DNA from: Porphyra umbilicalis | Taxonomy: Eukaryota > Rhodophyta > Bangiophyceae > Bangiales > Bangiaceae | Length of the DNA: 64,000 nt | Reading direction: 5' to 3' | Assembly (NCBI GenBank): GCA_002049455.2 | Contig: KV918769.1 | Coordinates: 310,001-374,000 of the forward strand | In this document: positions 11,181 through 21,344 of the stretch, piece after piece | Position numbering within the stretch: position 1 is the stretch's first letter | Layout: every line of letters begins with the position of its first letter | Translations under genes and position numbers: made by a program | The notes under the pieces: model-generated | Seen by the model: only the letters and a program-made list of their open reading frames with translations | Databases searched by the model: none | Told to the model about the DNA's origin: nothing

Positions 11181-12717
11181 AGAACCGTGTCAACGTCTTT
11201 GACGTGTTGTTCCGCAACCGAGGAGAAGATGATGACATCGTCTAAGTAGACGAGGCATACCTGCCACTTCAGGCCCGAGAGGATATTATCCAAGGCACGC
11301 TGGAAAGTTGCATGTGCGTTCGTCAAGCCAAATGGCATAGATAACCAGGGGTATGTACCACCGTGCGCTGTGAACGCCGTCTTCTCTTGGTCGTCCTTGC
11401 GCAAAAGCACTTGTCTGTAAGCCGCGGTACAGTCGAGAGACGTGAACACTTGGGCATCTCCCAAGGATACAAGGCAGTCCTCCATTCGAGGCAAGAGATA
11501 AGCATCCTTCTTGGTGATGTTGTTCAGCCGACGATAGTCGACACTGAATCGGGCTTTGCCGTTCTTCTTCGGTACGATTACCACGAAGCTCGCCCAAGCA
11601 CTGTAGCTAGTGGCAATGACGTTGAGCTTCAACATTTTGTTCATCTGGTCCGAGATGACCTGCCGTTTTAACGGCCTGGTCCGGTAAGGTTGAGCCCATA
11701 TGTGCAGAGCGTCTGGTGAAGTATCGATAGCGTGTTCCGAAGCACGGATGACGCCAAGGGTTCCATCCAGCATAAACGAATGCGTCTGGAGCATGTCGCG
11801 AATCTGCTTTTGCAGTTACTCAAGGGCCTCACTGAGGTCGATGTCCTCGAGTGGGTCACGACTCGCGTCGTCGGATGAAGTATCGGTACCATCCTTTGGA
11901 CTTTTGTCATCCAAGACGGCTGACAACATCGGCCCTTGGTAGGGTTCCGCAAGCCCAATGGTTGAGTTCTTGCGAAAAATGACGTGGTCCTTGCCAAAGT
12001 TGCATAACTTGACTAAGAAGGGTTTGTCAGGTTTGACGATGGCAAAGCCGCGGGCGACTGCCATTGACGTGTGTCTGCAGAAACGAGCGTTCGGTACGAT
12101 GGTAACCATACCGGGGGTGTCAAATGTCGCCATGATCCACTCCTCCTTGTGTCCGTGGACAAGTACCTGCTTGCAGGCTCCCACCATCGCGGGTTTATCT
12201 TGCCAATGGCGGTCCCAGGCACTTTCTTTCAGACAAGCTAAGATCGGCGTTGGCCGAGGTAGTTCCTCCGTGCAGCGCACGTGCTCTTGCCAGAAGATCT
12301 TGCGCAAGCGCGGCAAGATGCCCTCGATTTTTTGTTCAATGAACACGGTGCCAAGAATGCACGGGACTGACAAGTTGTCGGAAACGAGGAAGCGGTCAAA
12401 TAGACGCACACCTCCGGTGTCTTCATACAGATGTATGGCAAGCTTCGTCACGAGACGATTGTTGTTTGCATCTCGGATGCGCGGAAGCGTGGTCAACTCT
12501 TCGGCGTAAGCCATCCAGTTCGCAGGGAGAACACTAGTTCGCACTATGTTCACCCCGGCGCGCGTGTCTAGGACAGGGCGGCAGCTCCGAATCACACGCA
12601 TGCACGGGCCAAGCGTGGCGGCGATCTCGTAATGCCGTAAGGCACGGCGCAACAATCTCGTCACCGCACGCTTTCGCGTCCCGCCGGGCAACCCCAAGTC
12701 GGGCACCCGGCCTATGC
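11181..12717 (-). pseudogene. pol of Ty3/gypsy copy 1: protease and truncated RT
   Basis: The protease region has the retropepsin-like core VLDTRAGVNIV, in which the catalytic D-T/S-G reads D-T-R. The RT fingers and palm follow: WASFVVIVPKKNGKARF, DCTAAYRQVL, MPFGLTNA, and the catalytic VYLDDVIIF. A TAA at 11816-11818 splits the frame between protease linker and RT (copy 2 has Tyr there). RT ends at 11181 where homology to copy 2 stops, so the thumb, RNase H and integrase are absent. What follows to about 10640 in the same frame is unrelated. Confidence 0.9.
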
Positions 12718-14343
12718 GTTTTTCGAGTCGTCCACGGCGTCGGCCGGATGTTCGATCTCGTCTTCTTCGACGTCACCGTCGGCAAGGGCATGAACGCCGA
12801 TAGGCGGTTGGCGACGCTCGCGAGGGCGATAAGGCTCGGCACACTGTGCGGCGAAGTGCCCCGGTTTGTTACAGTTGTAATATATGTCAGCCTGATTGGC
12901 TTGAGGGACGGCGGCCCGAGGGGGCGGCGGAGTACGAACCGGTGTGAACGGTCGTTCCGTCGTCGTCCGCTGGTCTTGTGTCGCGTAAGCGACTTTGATC
13001 GCCGTTGGGCGGGTAATCTTGAGTTGCAAACGCAACTTGTTAGTGCCGTCCCAGTACATCTGGGCGGTGGCGACCGTCTCGGACAGGGTTCGGTCGGGGA
13101 ACTGGTCGTTCAGGACCCGGACGTGCGCTTGCACAAGGTCCGAAAGACCAGTGATGAAGACGTCCTTAACCTCTTGGATATCGAACTAACCGTTCAGGGG
13201 GTCGCATTGCGTTTCCACGCGATGACCAAAGGCCGTGGGCGCCTCGTTGTCCTGTTGCTTCATCGTAATGATGTCATAATAGGCGTGCGTCGCATACTTC
13301 GAGAGAAGCCAGTTGACGGCATCTCCGTATGTACGGATGGCATAACGCATACGTCCAAGGGTGCTGTTAAGCGCGCCGGAGAAGGCCATCTTTGCGTTGC
13401 CGGCTACTCGGAAGACCATAAGCGGAAGGGCTTGCCCGTGAGTCAGCCCAGCCGCGTCGCACGCGCGGCGAACGGTCGTCAAGAACGTGAAGATGCCCAA
13501 GGGCACGGCTCCCGTGAATGGCTGTTGCCCATGGAACGCTCTGTCTAAACGTTTGTTGAGACGATGCGACCGTTGTGCCTCTTTAGGCGTATACGTCAGT
13601 TGATGGCGGCTCAGGAAGTACGTCCTGTAGTCCAGGAGTGTCTTGAATTGGCTATTAGCCGGGCCGATCACCTTGATCCTATCGGCTTTTTCAAGTCGCT
13701 CCTTCCGTTTGGTGAGGGTCGCGGGGCGCTTGCGCGCGGCCGCGTCCGACTCGCTCGAGCTGTCGCTCGGTGAGGACCCACCTGGGGGCGACGGCGGGCC
13801 TGGAGGCCCGTGGCCATCGTCCGAAGAGGACTTGTCCGTCGCGTTCGGGTTGTTGTCGTCTGGCGACGTCGGGCTTGACCCAGAGGCGGTATCGTCGGAA
13901 GATGAAGAAGGCGCGGCGTTAGCCGGATCGTCCCTGCGGACGGACTTGTCCTTCGTCACCTTGCTCGTCTTCTTGATACTCTTGATCTTGTCGCCCGACT
14001 GGCGGCGAGACTTAGCCACACGGCGTTCCTCCTCGTGGGAGTCGACCTTGCGCAGGGCCTCTACGTCGTCGACCAACTTGTCATTGGCTCGCGCCAGAGA
14101 CTCGTAAGTCTGTTCTTGGGCCGTGAGGCGTCTCTGAAGTGCTTCAACGGCCGCCTTCAGGCTCTCCACCACCTGCATCCGCCCGGCGGCGGCTTGATCC
14201 GCAGGGATCGGAGGAGTAGGAGCACCGTCCGTTGGGGCGTCGGAGGTGACAGGAGTGCCTTTTCCCCCGCCCGGCGGCCGGTAGCCAGATGGCAACTTGC
14301 CGTCTCTGGCTCACCGAGTGCCGCCGGTACCACCAGTAGACAT
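12712..14343 (-). pseudogene. gag of Ty3/gypsy copy 1, three blocks
   Basis: Gag forms the virus-like particle of the retrotransposon and binds its RNA. The likely start is ATG 14343-14341 (MSTGGTGGT), after which TGA at 14313-14311 interrupts it ten codons in. The main block has a coiled-coil-like region (QRRLTAQEQTYESLARANDK), a Lys- and Ser/Asp-rich middle, then a capsid-like region (about 13670-13190) rich in aromatics. A TAG at 13186-13188 replaces a Leu codon seen in copy 2. The frame then continues to a CCHC zinc knuckle whose first Cys is Tyr here (YYNCNKPGHFAAQC) and ends at TAG 12712-12714. Three lesions make it non-functional. Confidence 0.85.
12718..12724 (-). other. Candidate -1 ribosomal frameshift site (gag-pol), copy 1
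   Basis: G-AAA-AAC lies one sense codon before the gag TAG, and the protease-RT frame is in -1 relative to gag. The same heptamer, spacing and frame relation occur in copy 2 (19118-19124). It departs from the X-XXY-YYZ rule only at the first base. A downstream stimulatory structure was not assessed. Confidence 0.55.
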
Positions 14344-14553
14344 ACTGGGACCTGAACAAAGTGTTCCGACTTGGCTAACGTCCTGCGCGCCAACGTCGAA
14401 GATCTCAACCGTGATGCCCCCGGCACCACGCCCACAAGTCGATGGCTTACGCCCCGCGCGCCAAGCGACCATATCGACACCGTCACAATGCCACGAGGCA
14501 GCGAGAAAGTTCTCGGGGACACCGTGCCGCGAGGCACGATGAAGGCGAGGGTA

Positions 14554-14571
14554 TCCCCTGCTGCTCCACCA
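14554..14571 (-). other. Primer-binding site of Ty3/gypsy copy 1
   Basis: On the minus strand TGGTGGAGCAGCAGGGGA begins two bases after the LTR. It is complementary to a tRNA 3' end of the form ...CTGCTCC-A-CCA, with the acceptor stem, discriminator base and T-stem falling in the right places. The tRNA would start GGAGCAG. I cannot name it without the host tRNA set. Confidence 0.75.
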
Positions 14572-14573
14572 AA

Positions 14574-14969
14574 TGTGGTATTAATAGCGTTAGTTCAATT
14601 ACCAGTGTACTGAGACCGACCGTAGCCAAGCAATAAAGCGAGTTCTATCGCCGTCGCGGCGAGGAAGAAAGACCTTTTGTTGAAGGGCATCCGATGGGGA
14701 GCCGGGTGGCGCCTACGACGGCGACCCCGGACCCACGGTGATTTCATACAAACGAGGGCACCGGTCGATCGACCGTCCGATCACAAGCGATCGTAATGAG
14801 TGCCGGCAGACAGATAAGACAGGCAAGCAAACAAACAATAACAAATGAACAATGCGGAAGTAACCCCCCAGAGGGCGTGCCACAGGCCAATTTCCGCAAT
14901 GCATGGGCTTTGGCCCGTCAAGGGGGCTACTCGTGGCCAATTGCCAATTGGGAGCAGAGATATCCTACA
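14574..14969 (-). repeat. 5' LTR of Ty3/gypsy copy 1 (396 bp)
   Basis: Read on the minus strand it starts TGTAGGATAT and ends ATTAATACCACA, the usual TGT...ACA ends. It is repeated in the opposite orientation at 26586-26978 with only a few differences over the parts I compared. A primer-binding site follows two bases after its 3' end, which fixes it as a 5' LTR. Confidence 0.85.
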
Positions 14970-14999
14970 ACTATCGCCTCCCCGTAGGCCGCCCTAAGC

Positions 15000-16470
15000 T
15001 TCCCCGACGCACTCGGGTAGGTGGACGCCAGGGCGCGCGCACACCGGGGGGTGACGCACCCCCAGCTGAGGCTTTGCCTCGCTCCCAGGGCCGGGTAGTA
15101 CGGTGCCCCAGACGGAGCAAACGGCGGGCGGTCCGACCGCCCAACAGGGGACGCCCCCGCCCGGGTGGTCCGCCGGACAGCGCCCCCACCAGCAGGAGGA
15201 CGCTCGGCCGCACCCCGAGTGCCCTTGCGCTGATGCGGGGAAGTAACCCCCGGGCCACCCCAACCCGACTCGGGCGGGGGCGACGCCGCCGTCACCCCCG
15301 CAGCATAGGCGTAGGCGGGGTAACTCAGGCCCTCACGGAGGCCAATGCGCCCACCTACGAGTCGTTTGTCACAGTGAACAAACTCCCGAGCCGCCTCGTC
15401 GTCTTCCCCGCCAACTTGGCGGGCCAAGTAGAGCCCGGCAGCCGCCCAGTCCAACGACTGGTGTACGTCCAGCAACTCGCTGAGCTACGCGTGCGCGTCC
15501 GAGTCCACCCCTTCCGCCACGTTGGGGAGGTGCAGCTCCACGAGGCGGTCCACCAGGCTGGCGGGCAGATGCCACAGGTACCTCTTGGTACGGGCGGACG
15601 CATACCACACCCCCGCCACATCCAGCACCCACTGGGTCGCGAGGATGGCCGCCGCCGGGGTGGACTCCCCCCGATGAAGCGCTGCTCCAAAGTAGGCCAC
15701 GACGCGGGGCATCCTTGCGGGGAGGGGGAAGACGGCCCGTCGGTCGCGCCCAGCTAACGACGCGACCCACAGTCGAAAGTCCTCGGCGGCGCGGAGTCAA
15801 ACGACGCAACAGCCGGCGCACCCCCGCCGGTCCAAGTTAACGGCGGGGTCGGCATCGGCTTCTTGCGCGTCGAGTGCGACGACGCGGTCGGCCGACGAGG
15901 ATGCAGCCGCTCTCCTCATGGCGGCTGCGCGCGTGGGGCTGCCGCGCAGCCGGCCGGGGACTCCACCTGCGGCGGCGGCGGCGGCCGTGGCGGCACCGGG
16001 CGATGGGGAAGAGGACCCCATGGAGCAAGACTCTCCTCTGCCGGTGCCGCGCCGGGTACGCCCCCCCGGTATTGGAGGAGGTGGGGCCCACGGGGGCGGA
16101 GCCGGGGGCGCTGGTCCAGTGGACGCCGTGCCGTCGCCGAAGCCGCGCCACTGGACTTGGTCGCGCCGGCTGGCGTAGCGGGCGCGGACGCCGCCGCCCC
16201 GCCAGCACGCGGGATGGCCGCCGTCGAGCTCTTAGCCTTGGGGGCGCCCGTACTGGCAGGCGCCCCACTCGTCCCCGAGGCCGCCGCCACCGGTCTGCCT
16301 GACTTGGCCATGCCCGACACCGGCGCCTCGCTGCCGGCTCGGACCCCCGCCGCCGCGGGGTGGCGCTCGGACCGGACCGGCGTCTCCTTCGACGCCGGCG
16401 CGGCGCGCCCCGCCCTCAGGGTAGCCATCTCCTCCATCAACGCCACTCCCGTCGACCGCGAGGATGCCAT
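15000..16470 (-). pseudogene. Decayed copy B of the unrecognised A/B/C family
   Basis: The minus strand starts at 16470 with an Ala/Ser/Pro-rich segment (MASSRSTGVALMEEMATLR) in one frame to 15916. A second frame runs from 16021 through TGA (15797-15799) and TAG (15485-15487) towards the LTR of copy 1. The stretch 15712-15515 (MPRVVAYFGAALHRG ... LVDRLVELHLPNVAEG) aligns with copy A and copy C. Compared with them, B lacks the N-terminal EV-x-R...YA region, so it is internally deleted as well as frameshifted. Its tail enters the LTR at 14969, so the retroelement insertion probably truncated it. Function unknown. Confidence 0.45.
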
Positions 16471-17716
16471 GGCCGCCGCGCCCTAGTAGGGACTCGGGGC
16501 GGACTAGGAGCTTGACGGGTTCGGTGGGGAAGAGACAGGGGGGGAGCTCTCGACTCGAGAAGCGAAGGGGACACGGTGACGGCCGGTAGTGAACGGCCGC
16601 CCCGTCCGTCCCCCGCCTGCCCCACTTTTATGGGCCCCTGTACACTGGCAGGGGCTCTCCATCGCGTCCCGCGGCGCTGCTCCGCGGGACCCTCTCCCTG
16701 GATAAATCCTCCAGGTGGGCGCGTGGGACAGCCCCCACAGGGGGGGGCGGGGGCGCCATACCCGGCGCCCCCCTTTTGCCCTACCTGGCACGGTCTGCGT
16801 GGCCCGCCCCGGCCGCGCGCCCCCCCCCGTGACGCGCCGCCGTGTCAAACGCACGGCGACGACGCCTACCCCCTTGGCCCCGGCGGGCTCGCCCGCTCGC
16901 TCCCGGGTGGCCCCTGTCGGCGGTGACCGGGGCAGCACCCGGGCCCCACACAGGGGAGGACGCCGTTAAGCCGCCCTGGCCCGCCCGTATCCCTCGGGCG
17001 GGCCCGCCCCCCTGGCTCTAGGCCACCGGGACGGCGACTTCTCTGGAAGGGGGTATTGTGACGGCCGGACACGTGGCCCCCACACTCGGGGAACCAGATC
17101 CCCGAGGAATATGTCCCACTCACACATATTTCAAAATTTTCCGTGGGCAATCCACTTGCGGATCACCCCGTGGCTGACCAACCATAACCGCGATCTCGAG
17201 ACTTCCCTGGGACTAGTAACTCCCCGGGCGCGCCCCCAGTTAATGGCCGAATTTTGTGTAAGCCCGACTTGGACTATTGACCAACATTACACCGCGCCCC
17301 TGACCCCGGGGCGCCGCGAGGGTGTCACGAAGCACCCTTCCCCCGCCTCTACTCAAGGCGGTACTCGAACCTTCGGCTGTTCTCCACTGAGGCTGGCCCC
17401 ATGGGCCCTGAGGGGACGGGTTTTCTGAAGTTCCTTTGCGGGTGTCTGAGGGGGGTTTTCGGAAGGTCTGAGGGGAACGAACAAGATAAGAGGGCGAGGC
17501 GTGAGGGCTGCCTCTAGGCCTTCGACGAGGGCAAGTAAACTTCCGGTCACACAACTCGTGTTTGTCGCTCGGGGCGTCCCCCCCCGGTCGACGCCGTGCG
17601 TGCGTGCTCTTCGGGGCTTCCTCCCGGAGCGGGTATTCCCCGACAGGACAACCCGGCGACACGGTCTGGTTTGCCATCCCCCTAACTGGGTGGGGTGGGC
17701 TGAGCGTGTTGTCACA
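16471..17716. other. No gene seen; possible old LTR edge
   Basis: GC-rich sequence with short frames only. GGAAGGGGGTAT directly followed by TGTGACGGCC at 17058 looks like a polypurine tract and LTR start of a gypsy element, but I found no second LTR copy. Homology to the Ty3 gag begins at 17717. Confidence 0.35.
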
Positions 17717-18522
17717 CGGCTAATCGCCGCTTCAAGACCCTCCTGGACCACAGGACGTACTTCCTCACCACACGTCAACTGACGTACACGCCTAAAGAGG
17801 CGCACCGGTCGCACCGTCTCACAAACGTTTGGACGGAGGGTTCCACGGGCAACAGCCGTTCACGGGAACCTTGCCCATGGGCATCTTCACGTTCTTGACG
17901 ACCGTTCGCCGCGCGTGCGACGCGGCTGGGCTGACTCACGGGCAAGCCCTTCCGCTCATGGTCTTCCGAGTAGCCGGCAACTCAAAGGTGGCCTTCTCCG
18001 GCGCGCTTAACAGCACCCTTGGACGTATGTGTTATGCCATCCGTACGTACGGAGATGCCGTCAACTGGCTCTTGTCGAAGTACGCGACACACGCAATTGT
18101 GGTTAACGCCTACCAAGACATCATCACGATGAAGCATTAAGTCAACGAGGCGCCCACGGTCTTTGGTAATCGCGTGGAAACCCAATGCGATCTTCTGAAC
18201 GGTTTGTTCAACATCCAAGAGGTTCAGGACGTCTTCATGACGGGTCTTTCGGACCTTGTGCAAGCACACGTACGGGTCTTGAATGACCGATTCCCGGATC
18301 GATCTCTATCAGAGACGGTTGCTACCGCTCAGTTGTACTGGAACGGCACCAAAAAGCAGCGCTTGCAGCTCAAAAGGACCCGCCCAACGGCGACGAAAGT
18401 CGCTTACGCGACACAGGACCAGCGGACGACGACGGAACGACCGCTCGCACCGGTTCGCACCCCGCCGTCCCATCGGGCCGCCGTCCAGCAAGCCAATCCG
18501 GCTGACATCTGTTACAACTGTA

Positions 18523-18970
18523 TTGCTAACCACCAAGAAAAGACGGTTTCAGAAAGAACGGAGGCAGAGCCGCCGACACAGAAAAAAAATTAAGTCGGAT
18601 TGGTTGTTCGACATGCCACGATCGTACTATTGGCTGAGAGTTTCCGCCAGTAGTCCTGCAAGCCAATCAACGTGTCTTGCAGGAGTCACGCAGAGCCATT
18701 GCAACCCACAATGAGGTTTACTGAGATTTTTGGGCCGGTTGCTTGGCCTGAACAGGGCATGGAGAGGGTTCTGGGCCAGACCTGTGAATTCTCATGAGAT
18801 CAACGAATTTCTTCAGATTTCTTGAGATCCTTTTGTGCGTTTCCAGTACGCAGAGCTGCATGAGAAGACTGTGTAAGGTACTCAGATGAATTCTAGCCTT
18901 TCCATTGGTCCACGGACGCTGTTGAATGATTGCAACCACTCTGCAACCGCCAATATTTGGAGGTCAGCCA
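18523..18970. mobile_element. 448-bp MITE with TA target duplication in the gag zinc knuckle
   Basis: Comparison with copy 1, which has the empty site, defines the insertion exactly: TA (18521-18522), 448 bp, TA (18971-18972). The ends are inverted repeats: TTGCTAACCACCAAG on the left against TGGCTGACCTCCAAA read inwards from the right, about 21 of 30 positions matching. TA duplication and short inverted ends fit the Tc1/mariner superfamily. It has no coding capacity, so it is non-autonomous. Confidence 0.85.
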
Positions 18971-19117
18971 TAACAAGCCAGGCCACTTTGCTGCACAATG
19001 TGCCGAGCCTTATCGCCCTGGCGAACGTCGCCAACCGCCTGTCGGCGTTCATGCCATTGCAGACGGCGGCACCGAGGACGACGCGATCGAACGTCCAGCC
19101 GCAGCCGTCGAGGACTC

Positions 19118-19124
19118 GAAAAAC
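19118..19124 (+). other. Candidate -1 ribosomal frameshift site (gag-pol), copy 2
   Basis: G-AAA-AAC followed by one sense codon and the gag stop TAG, identical in layout to copy 1. The pol frame (KRLGRVPDLGLPGG) is -1 to gag. Confidence 0.55.
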
Positions 19125-21344
19125 GCCTAGGCCGCGTGCCCGACTTGGGGTTGCCCGGCGGGACGCGAAAGCGTGCGGTGACGAGATTGTTGCGCCGTGC
19201 CTTACGGCATTACGAGATCGCCGCCACGCTTGGCCCGTGCATGCGTGTGATTCGGAGCTGCCGCCCTGTCCTAGACACGCGCGCCGGGGTGAACATAGTG
19301 CGAACTAGTGTTCTCCCTGCGAACTGGATGGCTTACGCCGAAGAGTTGACCACGCTTCCGCGCATCCGAGATGCAAACAACAATCGTCTCGTGACGAAGC
19401 TTGCCATACATCTGTATGAAGACACCGGAGGTGTGCGTCTATTTGACCGCTTCCTCGTTTCCGACAACTTGTCAGTCCCGTGCATTCTTGGCACCGTGTT
19501 CATTGAACAAAACATCGAGGGCATCTTGCCGCGCTTGCGCAAGATCTTCTGGCAATAGTACGTGCGCTGCACGGAGGAACTACCTCGGCCAACGCCGATC
19601 TTAGCTTGTCTTAACGACAGCGCGTGGGACCGCCACTGGCAAGATAGACCCGCTCGGGTTCGAGCCTGCAAAACAAGTGCGTGTCAACGGACACAAGGAG
19701 GAGTGGATCATGGCCACGTGCGACACCCCGGGCATGGTGAAGATCACACCGAACATTCGGTTGTGCCGACACATGTCCATGGCAGTCGCCCGCGGCTTCG
19801 CCATCGTCAAACCGGACGAACCATTCTTGGTCAAGTTATGCAACTTCGGCAAGGACCAAGTCATTGTTCGCAAGAACTCAACCTTGGAGTTTGCAGAACC
19901 CTACCAAGGGCCGATGTTGGCCGCCGTCTTGGATGACAACCATCCAAAAGATGGTACCGATACTTCATCCGACGACGCGAGTCGTGACCCACTCGAGGAC
20001 ATCGACCTCAGTGAGGCCCCCGAGTACCTGCACAAGCAGATTCGAGACATGCTCAAGACGCATTCGTCGATGTGGGATGGAACCCTTGGCGTCATCCGTG
20101 CTACGCAGCACGCCATCGTCACTCCCCCAGACGCCCTGCCCATACGGGACCAACCCTACCGGACCGGGCCGTTCAAAAGGCAGATCATCGCTGATCAGAT
20201 CAACAAGATGTTGAAGCTCAACGTCATTGCCCATAGCCATAGTGCTTGGGCAAGCCCCGTGGTAATTGTACCAAAGAAGAACGGCAAAGCCCGATTCTGT
20301 GTCGACTATCGTCGGTTAAACAACATCACCAAGAAGGATGCTAATCCATTGCCTCGAATGGAGGACTGCCTTGACTCCTTGGGAGATGCCCAAGTGTTCA
20401 CGTCTCTCGACTGCACCGCGGGGTACTGGCAAGTACCCTTACGCAAGGACGACCAAGAGAAGGAGGCGTTTACGACGCACTGCGGTATATACCACTGGTT
20501 ATCCATGCCTTTCGGCTTGACGAACGCGCCGGCTACCTTTCAGCGTGCGCTGGATATTATCCTCTCGGGCTTGAAGTGGCAGATATGCCTTGTCTACTTA
20601 GACGATGTCATCATCTTCTCCGCAAACGCGGAACAACACGTCAAAGACGTTGACACGGTTCTTCACCGTCTCCGCGAAGCCGGGGTTACCCTCAACTTGG
20701 AAAAGTGCACGTGCTTCTCCGATGAGGTCGAGTACCTCAGACACATTGTCCGTCCCGGGCAACTGCACGTGCACAACAAGAACGTGGATGCTCTGAAGCA
20801 TGCCAAGTTCCCAACTACAAAGACCCAGCTGAAAAGCTCCTTGGGCATGTGCAACGTCTATCGACGGTTTGTCAAAGACTTTGCCAAACGAGCAAAGCCC
20901 CTGAACGCCCTGACTAGGGCCGAGATCCCACCGGATCTACCACCACCAACGGACGTGGCTATCGCCGCATTCGAAGACCTTCGAAATGCACTATTGTGCC
21001 CACCGGTACTTTCCTTGCCAAAGGCCAATCGGAAGCTCGTCGTCGACGTTGACGCATGCGCCGACCAAGTTGGTTGTACCCTCCTCCAGGAGAAACCGGG
21101 CGAAATGCTTCATCCTGTCGGATATTTGAGCCGAGGACTCACTGCTGCAGAGCAAAAGTACTCCACCACGGAGCGAGAGTGCCTCGGCGTCGTATGGGCT
21201 GTCCTCAACTTGAGGCACTTCCTCGACGGACAACGGTTCCTCATCCGAACGGATCACCAAGCACTTAGCTGGATCTACAGCACGACCGACTCAAGCGGAC
21301 GCTTGATGCGGTGGTGACTTCGCCTTTCCGAATACACATTCGAT
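19119..21344 (+). pseudogene. Protease, RT and RNase H of Ty3/gypsy copy 2
   Basis: The protease region (to 19558) again has DTRAGVNIV where the family has D-T/S-G. TAG at 19556-19558 and a 1-nt insertion near 19670 break the frame. From about 19677 a 546-codon frame carries RT (WASPVVIVPKKNGKARF, DCTAGYWQVPL, MPFGLTNAPATFQ, catalytic VYLDDVIIF) and RNase H (DVDACADQVG, STTERECLG, IRTDHQALSW), so the Asp/Glu/Asp set is visible. TGA at 21315-21317 interrupts the end of RNase H, and the same frame continues with LSEYTFDMVYKPG into the integrase. The domains themselves are better preserved than in copy 1. Confidence 0.9.

Larger units (their letters stand above)
11181..14969 (-). mobile_element. 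Ty3/gypsy chromovirus-type element, copy 1 (5' LTR to mid-RT)
   Basis: In order on the minus strand: 5' LTR (14969-14574), primer-binding site (14571-14554), gag (from ATG 14343), a -1 frameshift site, protease, and RT up to the YLDD region. Similarity to copy 2 (17717-23600) stops sharply at 11181, so RNase H, integrase and the 3' LTR are missing. Nonsense codons are present in gag and pol. The coding parts look about 80-85% identical to copy 2 by eye, so the two copies are different subfamilies. Confidence 0.9.
17717..19130 (+). pseudogene. gag of Ty3/gypsy copy 2, interrupted by a MITE
   Basis: Homology to copy 1 gag starts abruptly inside the capsid-like region (LLDHRTYFL). A 1-nt deletion near 17820 shifts the frame before GQQPFTG, and TAA at 18138-18140 stops it after IITMKH. 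The frame resumes (CDLLNGLFNIQEVQD) and reaches the zinc knuckle CYNC, where a 448-bp element is inserted. The rest of the knuckle (NKPGHFAAQC) resumes at 18973, and the frame ends at TAG 19128-19130. Unlike copy 1, the first Cys of the knuckle is intact. Confidence 0.85.

Noticed and set aside
17340-17380. tRNA-like B box on the minus strand (GGTTCGAGTACC)
   Set aside because: The T-stem does not form.
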